Shown: positions 9,326 to 18,105, numbered from the stretch's first letter. The stretch is DNA of 64,000 nucleotides from JARRKC01 sp963723965 (GCA_963723965.1 CAVRSV010000001.1:558001-622000), one strand, 5' to 3'. Numbers and translations are program-made. The notes: a model not told the origin generated them from the letters alone.

Positions 9326-10231
9326 CTAGCGCATCTGGTCCTTGATCAGGCAGTATCGGCACAGGTTCCGGAACGACGGCTGTCCGCAACGGGCGCATCG
9401 GTTCCAGGCCCCGTCCTCCAAACTCCGTGGCTGCGTACCGTCCGACTCCTGCCGTTCCTCGAAGAAGCCGAAAAGAAAGCGCGCCTTCGTACTCGGGATC
9501 CGCTCCTCGATCGCGTTCAGCGCCTCCTTGTAGGCGAGCGAGTTGGCGCCCTTCGAGTAGGGGCACTCGAGCATCATGTAGTCGATGCCCTTCAGCAGGG
9601 CGTAACAGGTCGTTTCGTACTCGCTGACGCGAACCAGGGGTTTCACCTTGCGGACCATCCCGAAGGTGGTGGACTCCAGAACGGGGTACTGGCGGTCGAT
9701 GTAGTCGCGGTTCCACTGGAGGAGGTTGCCCAGCAGGCGAGAAGCCTCGTCGTCGAGGTTGTGGCCGGTGGCGACGACGTCGTACCCGAGTTGCGCCGCG
9801 GCGCGGTTGAAATGGTGCCGCTTCACCGTCCCACAAAGCGAACAGGCGTTCTCGTGGAGCCGGTTTCGGACGGCCGGGATTGCCATTCCCTCCTCGACGA
9901 GCTCGACCCGGTGCAGAAGTCGTTCCCTGGCGGCGGCGAACCTTTCGGTCTTGGCACGCGAGTCCCGAGAGTAGTCACCGATTCCCTGGTCGATGTGCAG
10001 CCCGTCGGCCTCGTATCCGAGGGAAAGCAGAATGTCCCAGAGCACCAGAGAGTCTTTGCCACCCGAAATGCAGACCAGGATGCGGTCCGTGCGCTCGAAC
10101 ATCCGGAAGTGCCGGATGCAGCGTTCGACCTGTCGGGGAAGGTAGACGAAGAAACACTCCCGGCAGAATCCGGCATTGTGGGAGGGCAGGCTGACCTCGG
10201 CGCGGGGGGAGCCGCAGCGGGTACATTTCAT
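9326..10231 (-). CDS. ttuA: tRNA 2-thiolation enzyme, TtuA/Ncs6 type (TIGR00269 family)
   Basis: 301 residues from an ATG that overlaps the upstream sulfur-carrier stop (ATGA). Order of features: N-terminal zinc ribbon C3..C6 and C23..C26; PP-loop SGGKDS (56-61) for ATP adenylation; C130-S-L-C133 plus C223, matching the three [4Fe-4S] cysteines described for Thermus TtuA; GHNLDDEA (about 156-163); and a C-terminal CxxC...CxxC zinc ribbon (CARCG ... CRYC). The family 2-thiolates tRNA, in thermophiles at ribothymidine 54, with sulfur from a thiocarboxylated ubiquitin-like carrier, here the preceding gene. TtcA-like 2-thiocytidine activity is less likely given both zinc ribbons. Confidence 0.85.
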   Translation of the reverse strand: MKCTRCGSPRAEVSLPSHNAGFCRECFFVYLPRQVERCIRHFRMFERTDRILVCISGGKDSLVLWDILLSLGYEADGLHIDQGIGDYSRDSRAKTERFAAARERLLHRVELVEEGMAIPAVRNRLHENACSLCGTVKRHHFNRAAAQLGYDVVATGHNLDDEASRLLGNLLQWNRDYIDRQYPVLESTTFGMVRKVKPLVRVSEYETTCYALLKGIDYMMLECPYSKGANSLAYKEALNAIEERIPSTKARFLFGFFEERQESDGTQPRSLEDGAWNRCARCGQPSFRNLCRYCLIKDQMR

Positions 10232-10434
10232 CCGCGGGCTCCTCCGGAAACCACGGAGATCAGGTCGACCGTTTCTCCGTCTTCGATCGTCCGGTCGGGC
10301 GTCAGGAGCTGTCCCTCGAGCAGGACGACGTGCGTCGTACGGCGCAGGCCAAGCCTTTCGAGCAGGCGCTCGACTCGGATCGGCCCGGAGACCTCGACCT
10401 CCCTGTCCTGTTGAATGAGCCGGACCTTGATCAT
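10228..10434 (-). CDS. ttuB: Ubiquitin-like sulfur carrier protein (ThiS/MoaD fold, TtuB-like) with residues beyond the GG
   Basis: 68 residues starting MIKVRLIQQ, with a GGAGC ribosome site. Beta-grasp features: R/E-rich strands, VERLLERLGL helix, VVLLEGQLLTPDRTI, then DGETVDLISVVSGG. In this family the C-terminal GG is adenylated and thiocarboxylated; here three more residues, Ala-Arg-Gly, follow before the stop, so the GG is not terminal. The TGA overlaps the ttuA ATG (ATGA), indicating translational coupling. It should donate sulfur to TtuA, possibly also to thiamine or molybdopterin synthesis. The tail would need trimming or the terminal Gly must serve instead. Confidence 0.8.
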   Translation of the reverse strand: MIKVRLIQQDREVEVSGPIRVERLLERLGLRRTTHVVLLEGQLLTPDRTIEDGETVDLISVVSGGARG

Positions 10435-10544
10435 GGAAAGCTCCAGGGGTTCGGGTGTACCGCTTCTGTGACGATGGCCCGGGAAACGATGATAGCAGAT
10501 AGCCCGAAGCGTCCTCCGTCGGACCTCCGCCCGAAGGGAACGTC

Positions 10545-11546
10545 TCAGATGTCCCCGGGCCGTCCGCGTCTCCACTTGCGGAGGATCTCGGGAAGCCGCC
10601 GAAGAGCCGCCTGCGAGCGAAGTTCCTGCCGGTGGTCGCGGGCCGGAGTGCCGGACACGACGCTGCCGGACGGCACATCCTTGAAGACGGAGGCCCTGGC
10701 CAGGATCGTGACGTCGTCGCCGATGTGCACGTGATCGGCCACGCCGGACTGACCGGCGAGCACGCAGTTGCGTCCGATCTCAACGGAACCCGAGATGCCG
10801 CAACAGCCCACGATTACGGTATTCGCGCCGATGCGGCAGTTGTGGGCCACGTGTACCAGATTGTCCAGCTTGACGTGGGGCTCGAGCACGGTGGCTCCGA
10901 AGGTGGCCCGGTCGATGCAGCAGTTGGCTCCGATCTCGACGTCGTCTCCGATCTCGACGGTGCCGGTCTGCGGGATCTTGACCTGTGCCTGTCCGTCGAA
11001 GACGTAACCGAAACCATCGGCACCGATGACGGTTCCGCTGTGGACGATCACCCGCCGTCCGATCGTGACGCTGCGGTAGACACTCACGTTGGCATGCAGA
11101 ATCGAGCCGAGACCGACGCGCACGTCGTCGCCCAGCGTGACGCCCGGACCCAGCCGGACGCCTTCCTCGATGACGACCCGGTCGCCGACACTGACGAAGG
11201 GTCCGATCGTGACGTTCTCGTGGATCGTGCACTGGCGGCCGATGGCGGCGTGGTCCGAGATGCCGGCCGCATGGAAAGGAACTTCGGTGAACCGCTGGAG
11301 GATTCTGGCGAAGGCCACCTTTGGCCGGTCGACCAACAGAAGATTGCGTGCAGGGCAAACGGCCTCTTTGGGCACGATCAGTGCCGAGGCCCGTGTCCGG
11401 TCGAGCGATTCCAGGTAGCGCCCGGTCGCCAGGGTCACGTCACCTTCAACGGCATCCTCGAAAGGGGCAACGCCGCGGATGAGGGTCGTCCCGTCTCCTG
11501 CGACCGTACCCCCGACCATGGCGGCGAGCTCCTCCAGGGTGTGCAC
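10545..11546 (-). CDS. lpxD: UDP-3-O-acylglucosamine N-acyltransferase
   Basis: Third enzyme of lipid A synthesis, adding the second hydroxyacyl chain from acyl-ACP. I place the start at GTG 11546 (HTLEELAAMVGG follows, matching family N-termini); the frame stays open to a GTG at 11624 that would add 26 residues. The N-terminal uridine-binding domain (1-100) is followed by a long left-handed beta-helix of hexapeptide repeats, the segment IGADGFGYVFDG, and VHVAHNCRIG containing the catalytic His. C-terminal helix KDVPSGSVVSGTPARDH is typical. Standalone from other lpx genes, but upstream of ttuB-ttuA on the same strand. It shows the organism builds an LPS-type outer membrane. Confidence 0.93.
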   Translation of the reverse strand: MHTLEELAAMVGGTVAGDGTTLIRGVAPFEDAVEGDVTLATGRYLESLDRTRASALIVPKEAVCPARNLLLVDRPKVAFARILQRFTEVPFHAAGISDHAAIGRQCTIHENVTIGPFVSVGDRVVIEEGVRLGPGVTLGDDVRVGLGSILHANVSVYRSVTIGRRVIVHSGTVIGADGFGYVFDGQAQVKIPQTGTVEIGDDVEIGANCCIDRATFGATVLEPHVKLDNLVHVAHNCRIGANTVIVGCCGISGSVEIGRNCVLAGQSGVADHVHIGDDVTILARASVFKDVPSGSVVSGTPARDHRQELRSQAALRRLPEILRKWRRGRPGDI

Positions 11547-11739
11547 CCGGCGATTAAAGCCTGCGGCCGCTTCGGGGTCAAGTCGGACCACCCATCGGAT
11601 TGATCTCGGGCAACCTCGCGGCACCGGGGCCGGCGGCGTGACCGGTGCGGATCCCGCTGTTTACCCTGCCGGAGGTGGGTAGTGGAAACAGGGAGGACGG
11701 TGTCGCCTGTCGGGAAGCAAACAGGCAAGATTCCAGGAC

Positions 11740-11786
11740 TTGATTTTGCTTATCTACGCTTGTAGAGTGATATCGACAAACGTAGA
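11740..11786 (+). promoter_or_regulatory. Promoter and probable BlaI-type operator of the blaI/M56 operon
   Basis: TTGATT (11740-11745), 17-bp spacer and TAGAGT (11763-11768) form a sigma-70-like promoter. Overlapping it is the dyad TCTACGCTTGTAGA (11753-11766), with a further CGTAGA half-site at 11781-11786 in inverted orientation to the TCTACG half. BlaI/MecI repressors bind TACA/TGTA-type dyads over their own promoter, so autoregulation is likely. The site call rests on pattern and position only. Confidence 0.55.
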
Positions 11787-11794
11787 GATTAACC

Positions 11795-12214
11795 ATGAAC
11801 AAGAAGCGTCTCATACCCGATGTCGGACCCCTGGAATACCGGTTGCTGAGAGTGCTCTGGAGAGAGAGCCCCCTGACGGCCCGCGATGTGATGGAGGAGC
11901 TGAACCGCCGCTACCGCAGGGATCTCAAGTACACCACGATCATGACTCTGCTGACCCGTCTGGTCGAGAAAGGCCTTCTCGAGGTGGACCGCGACCGCCA
12001 ACCCTTCCAGTTCCGACCGGCCGTCAGCCGGGAGAATCTCGTCGGCCAGCGGTTGGAGGAATTCGTCGAGCTTTTCTTCGATGGCCGGCCGGCCGACCTC
12101 GCGATGCGTCTCGTAGCCGATTCGGATCTCTCCGACGAGGTCATCGACCGCCTGGAGGAGATGCTGAATCGCCAGCGGGACAGCCATCGGAAGTCCGGGG
12201 GAGGTGAGCGGTGA
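11795..12214 (+). CDS. BlaI/MecI/CopY-family transcriptional repressor
   Basis: 139 residues with the penicillinase-repressor winged helix: LEYRLLRVLWRESPLTARDV, YRRDLKYTTIMTLLTRLVEK and GLLEVDRDRQPFQFRPAVSR. The C-terminal helices (about 85-130) form the dimer region. The last codons overlap the downstream M56 gene in a GTGA arrangement, so repressor and sensor are co-translated. By analogy with BlaR1/BlaI the M56 protein should relieve repression by cleaving this protein. No beta-lactamase or PBP gene is nearby, so the regulon is unknown. Confidence 0.88.
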   Translation: MNKKRLIPDVGPLEYRLLRVLWRESPLTARDVMEELNRRYRRDLKYTTIMTLLTRLVEKGLLEVDRDRQPFQFRPAVSRENLVGQRLEEFVELFFDGRPADLAMRLVADSDLSDEVIDRLEEMLNRQRDSHRKSGGGER

Positions 12215-14082
12215 CGGAGAGCTTTGAAGCCCTCTTGGGTGCGCTGCTTTTCTGGGCCGGTCAGGCGCTGCTTTACGGAACGGTTCTGGCCGGTCTGACA
12301 GCCCTCCTGTGCTCGCTGATGCTCCGCAGGGCACGCCCGGCGCTGCATGCCTTCCTCTGGACCGTCGTGCTCCTGCGCTTTCTGCTTCCGCCTGTCCTGC
12401 CCTCGGTGCCCTATGTTTCGGACGCCGCTCGATGGATTTCGAGCGAGGCGGTATCCCTTCTGCCGGGCGAGGCGAGGGAGTACGTCCCCGAAGGGACCCT
12501 TGCCCACTCGGGCAGTCCCGCGGCGACGGAACCGGGAAAGAAGGCCGGTCTCCCCGGCTGGGCATGGTTCGCCGTGGCCGCCTACCTGTTGGGACTGGCA
12601 GTGGTGGCTGGCCGGTCGCTTCGACTGAATCTCCGCAACCATCGCTGGGTGGCAGGCCTTCCGCCGGCCGGCCCCGATCTCGAGGCGGTTGTCCGCCGCC
12701 TGGCTGCCCGGATCGGATTGCGGAGAGTCCCTGCGGTGCGGGTGACCGACCGGGTGACGAGTCCCCTCGTCCTGGGTCTGGTCCGGCCGCAACTGGTACT
12801 GTCCCAGCCCCTCTGGGAATCTCTCTCGCCCCAGGCCGCCCGGGCGCTCGTTGTGCACGAACTGGCGCACATCCGGCGTGGGGACTTGATCGTGCGGTGC
12901 CTTGAAACGCTGGCCCGCCTGTTCCTGTACTTCTGGCCACCGGTGCACTGGGCCTCCCGCCGCGTCGAGAGAGCGGCGGAACTGGCCTGTGATCAGTGGG
13001 CAGTCCGAACCACGGGAGTAGACCCCCGGGAATATGCGCGCTCGCTGCTCGTCGTGGTTCGATCGATCCGCCGGGAAAGCGGCTTCGCCGCGCACCTGGC
13101 TTTTGCCAACAGACGAACCTCCATGGAGGAACGATTCGAAATGATACTCAAGAACACTCCCCACTTCTCAGCCAAACTGACTTGGACGATGTTTCCCATG
13201 CTCGCCCTCTGGTGTGCTTTTGCCCTGGCCGGCTACTCCCCGGAAGCTCCCCCGCAGCACTCGAACGACCAGCCGGCCAAGCTCGTTGTCCACATCAAAG
13301 GCGACGTGCAGCACCTGTCCATCCCCGCCGATGCCCTGCCCGAGGCCGATCTCGATCAGGACGGACACCTCAGCCTCGAAGAGTTACAGAACTTTCAGTC
13401 TCAGAACCCGGACCGGCTGGATCTCGCCGTCGAGCCGGACGGTTCCGGGATGCAGGAGGTGAACGTGCGCGTCACCGGGCACGTGAAAGGTGATGGTCCC
13501 GTCTGGGTGACGGCGGGCAGCGATGACGGACCGATAACCCCAATCCATGCGGCCCTGTCCGAAGTCGATCGTCAGGCGATCCTCGATCAGAATCCCCAGG
13601 CCGATGCGGACGGAGACGGTCGTCTCAGTGAAGACGAACTCAAGACCTTTCTGCACAACGGGCCCGTCAGAATCCAGATCCATGCCGAGAGCGACGAGCC
13701 GGCCGGCGAACACCTGCGCAAAATCATCGTGGTCACTCCGGCTGGTGGCTCCGAATCCGCCACCCTGGAGGATTTCACGATCGACACGGCCGGGCTTTTG
13801 GCCAAGCACCCGGAGCTCGACCTGAACGGCGACGGCGTGTTGCAGCCGGAAGAGCTGCAGGGTCAATTCGGTCATGCCGCCGTGTGGCAGGACGAGAACG
13901 GAGGCAAACACCACATCCGCATCGAGACGATCAAGACTCATGTCCCGGAGGTTCCCGAACTCAATTCGGCCGAGCGCCGGGCCCAGTTCCTCAGAGATCA
14001 CCCTGAAGCCGACCTGAACGGCGACGGTGTCATCAGCAAGGAAGAAGCCGAGGCGCTGGCAGCCAAAGCGCGAAAACAATAG
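12211..14082 (+). CDS. BlaR1/MecR1-like M56 metallopeptidase with C-terminal EF-hand domain
   Basis: 623 residues from GTG overlapping the blaI stop. Transmembrane segments at about 12-35, 47-67, 117-135 and 322-341 surround a cytoplasmic zinc peptidase domain with HELAH (216-220) and a downstream ERAAELACD region (about Glu257). After the last membrane segment, instead of the penicillin-binding sensor of BlaR1, there are four canonical EF-hand calcium loops beginning at Asp380, Asp465, Asp537 and Asp601 (for example DLNGDGVISKEE), separated by beta-rich spacers. The domain should be periplasmic. Calcium sensing is inference; the fold combination is clear from sequence. Confidence 0.85.
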   Translation: MTESFEALLGALLFWAGQALLYGTVLAGLTALLCSLMLRRARPALHAFLWTVVLLRFLLPPVLPSVPYVSDAARWISSEAVSLLPGEAREYVPEGTLAHSGSPAATEPGKKAGLPGWAWFAVAAYLLGLAVVAGRSLRLNLRNHRWVAGLPPAGPDLEAVVRRLAARIGLRRVPAVRVTDRVTSPLVLGLVRPQLVLSQPLWESLSPQAARALVVHELAHIRRGDLIVRCLETLARLFLYFWPPVHWASRRVERAAELACDQWAVRTTGVDPREYARSLLVVVRSIRRESGFAAHLAFANRRTSMEERFEMILKNTPHFSAKLTWTMFPMLALWCAFALAGYSPEAPPQHSNDQPAKLVVHIKGDVQHLSIPADALPEADLDQDGHLSLEELQNFQSQNPDRLDLAVEPDGSGMQEVNVRVTGHVKGDGPVWVTAGSDDGPITPIHAALSEVDRQAILDQNPQADADGDGRLSEDELKTFLHNGPVRIQIHAESDEPAGEHLRKIIVVTPAGGSESATLEDFTIDTAGLLAKHPELDLNGDGVLQPEELQGQFGHAAVWQDENGGKHHIRIETIKTHVPEVPELNSAERRAQFLRDHPEADLNGDGVISKEEAEALAAKARKQ

Positions 14083-14317
14083 ACGCCGCAGGTGTCCTTG
14101 GACTGCGGAAGCTCGCGTCTACCCTAGGGTCGCCCCGAACTCGGGCGTCGGTTCCCATGGCCCCGTACCTCCGGCGCCCCCGCCGCAGATCGGGGCGGCC
14201 CTCCCCCAAATCGAAAATCGTAGAATCTCAAATCCCCGCAACCGGCCCGCTTGTCGGGCCCGCCGCCCCGTGTCACCATTGCATCCGTTGCCAATTCGAT
14301 GCGAGGGGAGCGGAAGG

Positions 14318-15532
14318 ATGACATCGCACAAGGCAATCCTGGCTCTGGCGCTGCTGGTGCCGGCAATGGGTTGTGGAGGAGAGATCGTGGAGAAGACGGA
14401 GGGGACGTTCGGCGCCGATGTAGCATATCTCGAGCAGCACGTCGAAACGGTGGTTCTCGGTCAGGAGGGGGCCCGCGTCGCGATCGTGCCCGCGTGGCAG
14501 GGCCGCGTGATGACCAGCACGAGCGCCGGCGACTCCGGCCCCTCCTATGGATGGATCAATCGCGAATTGATCGACCAGGGACAACTCCAGCCGCACATGA
14601 ATGCATTCGGTGGTGAGGACCGCTTCTGGATCGGGCCCGAGGGAGGCCAGTTCTCGGTCTTCTTCAAGGCCGGAGACCCCTTCGACCTGGAGCATTGGCA
14701 GACTCCCCCCGCCGTGGACACCGAACCCTACCAGCTCGTTTCGTCGAGCCCCACCGAGGCCGTTTTCAGCCACGACATCCATCTCGAAAACTACTCGGGC
14801 GCCGCCTTCGACCTGCGCGTCGATCGAACCGTCGACCTGCTGTCGGCCGAGGGCGTCGTCTCCCTGCTTGGTGAAGTGCCGGGTTCGGGAATCAGCATGG
14901 TTGCCTTCGCATCCCGCAACCGTCTGACCAACACCGGCGCCAACGCCTGGGACAAGCAGAGCGGACTCCTTTCGGTCTGGATTCTGGGTCAGTTCAATCC
15001 GTCCCCCCAGACGACGGTCATCATCCCGTACCGCGGAGACGCAGGGGATGAGACTCTGGGGCCGGTCGTCAATGACGCCTACTTCGGCAAGGTTCCGGCC
15101 GATCGGCTGGTCATCGATCCCGGTGTGATCTTCTTTCGGGCCGACGGGACCTTCCGCAGCAAGATCGGCCTCCCCGCGGCGCGGGCCCGGTCTGTGCTGG
15201 GAAGCTGGGACCGGTCCCACGGGGTCTTGACGCTCGTTCAGTTCACGCGGCCCGAGGGCGCCGTCGACTATGTGAACTCCATGTGGGAGATCCAAAAGGA
15301 CCCATTCGCCGGCGATGTCGTCAACAGCTACAACGACGGTCCTCCGGCACCGGGCCAGAAACCGCTCGGGCCGTTCTACGAACTCGAAACCTCCTCGCCT
15401 GCGGCAGCCCTGTCCCCGGGTGAATCGCTGGAGCACGTGCATCGCACGATCCATCTCTCGGGGGACAGGGAGGCGCTCAACGCCGTTGCACTCCGGGTTC
15501 TGGGGGTGGACCTCGACGACGTTCCCTGGTGA
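14318..15532 (+). CDS. Predicted secreted lipoprotein of unknown function (possibly DUF6786-like)
   Basis: 404 residues from the ATG after GGAAGG. The first 20 residues form a signal peptide ending LLVPAMGCGG, a marginal lipobox with Cys. The body is beta-rich with conserved-looking stretches GEDRFWIGPEGGQFSVFF, FDLRVDRTVDLL and FTRPEGAVDYVNSMWE, and ends in LEHVHRTIHLSG, which recalls aldose-epimerase-like sandwich proteins. I do not recognise an enzymatic motif; the DUF6786 suggestion is from memory and tentative. The 235-bp gap before it holds a small GGCCCG/CGGGCC hairpin (14244-14260) but no clear promoter. Confidence 0.65.
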   Translation: MTSHKAILALALLVPAMGCGGEIVEKTEGTFGADVAYLEQHVETVVLGQEGARVAIVPAWQGRVMTSTSAGDSGPSYGWINRELIDQGQLQPHMNAFGGEDRFWIGPEGGQFSVFFKAGDPFDLEHWQTPPAVDTEPYQLVSSSPTEAVFSHDIHLENYSGAAFDLRVDRTVDLLSAEGVVSLLGEVPGSGISMVAFASRNRLTNTGANAWDKQSGLLSVWILGQFNPSPQTTVIIPYRGDAGDETLGPVVNDAYFGKVPADRLVIDPGVIFFRADGTFRSKIGLPAARARSVLGSWDRSHGVLTLVQFTRPEGAVDYVNSMWEIQKDPFAGDVVNSYNDGPPAPGQKPLGPFYELETSSPAAALSPGESLEHVHRTIHLSGDREALNAVALRVLGVDLDDVPW

Positions 15533-15538
15533 GGGAGA

Positions 15539-16525
15539 CTAGCGGTTTACGGTGCTCATGTCGGGGTAGCGGTCACCAATGGCGGCTCCACGCGGACAGG
15601 CCTCGTCCAGCCGGTGCAGGTCTTCGGAAGTCAATCGAACCTCCAGTGCACCCAGGTCTTCCTCCAAATAGCTGACGTGCTTGGTCCCGGGGATCGGAAC
15701 GATGTCGTCGCCCTGGGCCAGGACCCAGGCCAGAGCAAGCTGGGCCGGCAGTACTCCCTTTTCCAGGGCAAGCTGACGCACCGCTTCCGCCAGTGCCAGG
15801 TTCTCGGCGAAGTAATTCTCCCGAAACCGTGGCATCCGGCGCCGCCAGTCGTCTGGCGCCAGGTCGTCGAGACTCCTGATCTTTCCCGTGAGGAACCCGC
15901 GGCCGAGAGGACTGTAGGCCACGAACCCGATGCCGAGTTCGCGCACCGTCTGGAGAAGCTCACCCTCGGGGTCACGGGTCCACAGCGAATACTCGGTCTG
16001 GAGAGCCGCGATCGGATGGACCGCGGCCGCCCGTCGGATCGTCGCAGGTGCCGCCTCGGACATGCCCAGATAGCGGACCTTGCCTTCCTCAACCAGTCGG
16101 GCCATGGCACCGATCGTCTCTTCGATGGGCGTCCTCGAATCCACTCGATGCTGGTAGTAGAGGTCGATGTAGTCCGTGCCCAGGCGGCGCAACGACGCCT
16201 CGCAGGCCTTCACGACGTATTCCGGACGCCCGTCGACCCCCAGAAACCGGCCCTCCTCATCGCGGACATTGCCGAACTTGGTTGCCAGGATCACCTGATC
16301 GCGGACGTCGCTTATGGCCCCTCCCACCAGTCTTTCGTTCTCGAACGGGCCATACATGTCGGCCGTGTCGAGAAAGTTGACGCCGAGCTCGAGAGCCCTG
16401 TGAATGGTCCGGCGTGACTCGGAGTCATCGCCGGCTCCATAGAATTCCGACATGCCCATGCACCCCAGCCCGAGAGCCGAGACCTCGAGCCCACTTCTTC
16501 CCAGATTCCTGTATTGCATCTTCAT
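15539..16525 (-). CDS. Aldo/keto reductase
   Basis: 328 residues. Family pattern from the N-terminus: MQYRNLGRSGLEVSALGLGCMGM, FLDTADMYG (catalytic Asp and Tyr), ILATKFG (Lys), DLYYQHRVD (His), and the NADPH phosphate region IVPIPGTKHVSYLEED near the C-terminus. It reduces aldehydes or ketones with NADPH; the closest style is the AKR13/YajO-like group. Its stop faces the lipoprotein stop with a 6-bp gap. A small membrane-protein frame lies 15 bp upstream on the same strand and may share the transcript. Substrate unknown. Confidence 0.9.
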   Translation of the reverse strand: MKMQYRNLGRSGLEVSALGLGCMGMSEFYGAGDDSESRRTIHRALELGVNFLDTADMYGPFENERLVGGAISDVRDQVILATKFGNVRDEEGRFLGVDGRPEYVVKACEASLRRLGTDYIDLYYQHRVDSRTPIEETIGAMARLVEEGKVRYLGMSEAAPATIRRAAAVHPIAALQTEYSLWTRDPEGELLQTVRELGIGFVAYSPLGRGFLTGKIRSLDDLAPDDWRRRMPRFRENYFAENLALAEAVRQLALEKGVLPAQLALAWVLAQGDDIVPIPGTKHVSYLEEDLGALEVRLTSEDLHRLDEACPRGAAIGDRYPDMSTVNR

Positions 16526-16540
16526 GCTCGTGTCCTTTCT

Positions 16541-16762
16541 TCACTGTTGTTTGCGCAGACGCGCTTCGATGCGTCCGTCGAGCCAGGCATCGAGCAGATT
16601 CCGAACCAACTCGGATCGATCCCGGCCGGACAGCCTGGCCTCGAGCAGTTGGGCGGTCCGCTTCCAATAGAGGCGTTCCAGCCAAAGCAGGACACAGATC
16701 AGGAGGAGGAACAGGAGAATGTAACGCACTGTCGTTGCCCTTTCGAACCGGGGCTCCACCAT
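16541..16762 (-). CDS. Possible small single-pass membrane protein
   Basis: 73 residues: a short positive N-terminus, one strong hydrophobic helix (YILLFLLLICVLLWLERLYW, about 14-33) and a charged helical tail rich in Arg/Glu/Asp. It sits just before the aldo/keto reductase on the same strand, and the other frames here look worse. No ribosome site is evident before the ATG, so the start, or the gene itself, is uncertain. No family recognised. Confidence 0.4.
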   Translation of the reverse strand: MVEPRFERATTVRYILLFLLLICVLLWLERLYWKRTAQLLEARLSGRDRSELVRNLLDAWLDGRIEARLRKQQ

Positions 16763-16803
16763 TCGGAGGTCACATCAGTCCCTCTTGCTGTCGGGGGCCC
16801 GGG

Positions 16804-18105
16804 ATGAGTGCTAACATGACCATGGTCATGACCTTTCCACGTCTTCTGCTCGCATGTATCGTGTCTGCCGGCCTGTTGCCGGGGGCGGCGATCGGTCAGG
16901 ATCTGCAGGCGGACGCGGTGAGACTCGAACGCATTCTCACTGAAAACATCTTACCCTTTTGGTACCCCGCCTGCCTGGATCGCGAGGACGGCGGGTACCG
17001 CCTGAACCATGACCTCCAAGGTCGGTGGCAGGGACCGGCGCCGAAGGCTCTCGTGACCCAGGCCAGAACGGTCTGGTTCTTCTCGCGGCTGGCGGGCTCG
17101 CGCTACGGCAAGGCCGAGTACGTCGCAGCGGCCCGGCACGGTTTCGAGTTTCTGAGGGACCGGATGTGGGACCCGGAGCAGGGAGGTTTCTACTGGCAGG
17201 TCGATGCGCCGGGAACCCAGGTCCTGAGTTCCGACAAGCACCTGTACGGACAGGCGTTTGCCCTCTATGCCCTATCGGAGTACTACGCGGTATCGCGTGA
17301 CGCCGCAGCGTTGAAGCTGGCCCACCGACTGTTCGAACTGATCGAGTTGCACGCGCACGATTCGGTCTACGGCGGCTATCACGAGTCGTTTCGGAGAGAC
17401 TGGACCCCGCTCGAGGATTCCTCCGCGAGTCACATCGGAACTCCCAACGACACCAAGAGCATGAACACCCACCTCCACCTCATGGAGGCGGTCGCACGCT
17501 ACTACACCGTGTCGCGGGAGCCTCTGGTCAGGGAACGCCTGCGGGAGCTCATCATGATCCTGAGCAATGCGGTCGTACGGAAGCGGTTGGGGGCCTGCAC
17601 GGACCAATATCACAAGGATTGGCGTCCTCTGACCGGACCGGGCAAGGAGGTCGTCTCGTATGGCCATGACATCGAGAATGTCTGGTTACTGATGGAAGCG
17701 ACCCAGAGCGCGGCCGTTTCGGATGGTCCCCTGCTCGATCTCTATGTCACTTTGTTCGGGTACGCCCTCGATCACGGCTACGACCACGAACAGGGAGGCT
17801 TCTTCTATACCGGAGGTTTCGGCACGCCCGCCCTGGATCGCCGGAAATCGTGGTGGGTCCAGGCCGAGGGCCTGGTCTCGGCATTGCGGATGTACCGGCG
17901 AACCGGGGACACGGTTTATCGAGGTGTTTTCGAACAGACTCTGTCCTGGATCGTGGACCATCAGGTGGACTGGACTCACGGGGAGTGGTTTTCCTGGATC
18001 GGTCCGGATGGAACTCCGAGCGGCGCCAAAGCCGACCCCTGGAAAGGGCCCTACCATGACGGTCGCGCCGTGCTCGAGTGTCTCGAACTGCTTCGAGGAA
18101 AGTGA
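16804..18105 (+). CDS. Secreted N-acylglucosamine 2-epimerase / cellobiose 2-epimerase family protein
   Basis: 433 residues from ATG 16804 (a second ATG at 16816 is possible). The N-terminus FPRLLLACIVSAGLLPG...GQ is a signal peptide, followed by an (alpha/alpha)6-barrel of the AGE family: DREDGGYRLNHDLQGRW, ALVTQARTVWFFSRLA, DKHLYGQAFALYALSEYY, NTHLHLMEAVARYY, VVSYGHDIENVWLLMEA (conserved His) and KSWWVQAEGL. AGE enzymes epimerise C2 of reducing sugars and are normally cytosolic, so export is unusual. No sugar transporter is adjacent. Family firm, exact sugar unknown. Confidence 0.85.
   Translation: MSANMTMVMTFPRLLLACIVSAGLLPGAAIGQDLQADAVRLERILTENILPFWYPACLDREDGGYRLNHDLQGRWQGPAPKALVTQARTVWFFSRLAGSRYGKAEYVAAARHGFEFLRDRMWDPEQGGFYWQVDAPGTQVLSSDKHLYGQAFALYALSEYYAVSRDAAALKLAHRLFELIELHAHDSVYGGYHESFRRDWTPLEDSSASHIGTPNDTKSMNTHLHLMEAVARYYTVSREPLVRERLRELIMILSNAVVRKRLGACTDQYHKDWRPLTGPGKEVVSYGHDIENVWLLMEATQSAAVSDGPLLDLYVTLFGYALDHGYDHEQGGFFYTGGFGTPALDRRKSWWVQAEGLVSALRMYRRTGDTVYRGVFEQTLSWIVDHQVDWTHGEWFSWIGPDGTPSGAKADPWKGPYHDGRAVLECLELLRGK

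Noticed and set aside
10232..10783. N-terminal extension of ttuA frame up to 10783
   Set aside because: It runs through the sulfur-carrier gene and lpxD; the ATGA-overlapping ATG fits the family.
14027..14317. 97-codon N-terminal extension of the 14.3-kb lipoprotein
   Set aside because: Low-complexity Arg/Pro sequence; the signal peptide and GGAAGG site mark ATG 14318.
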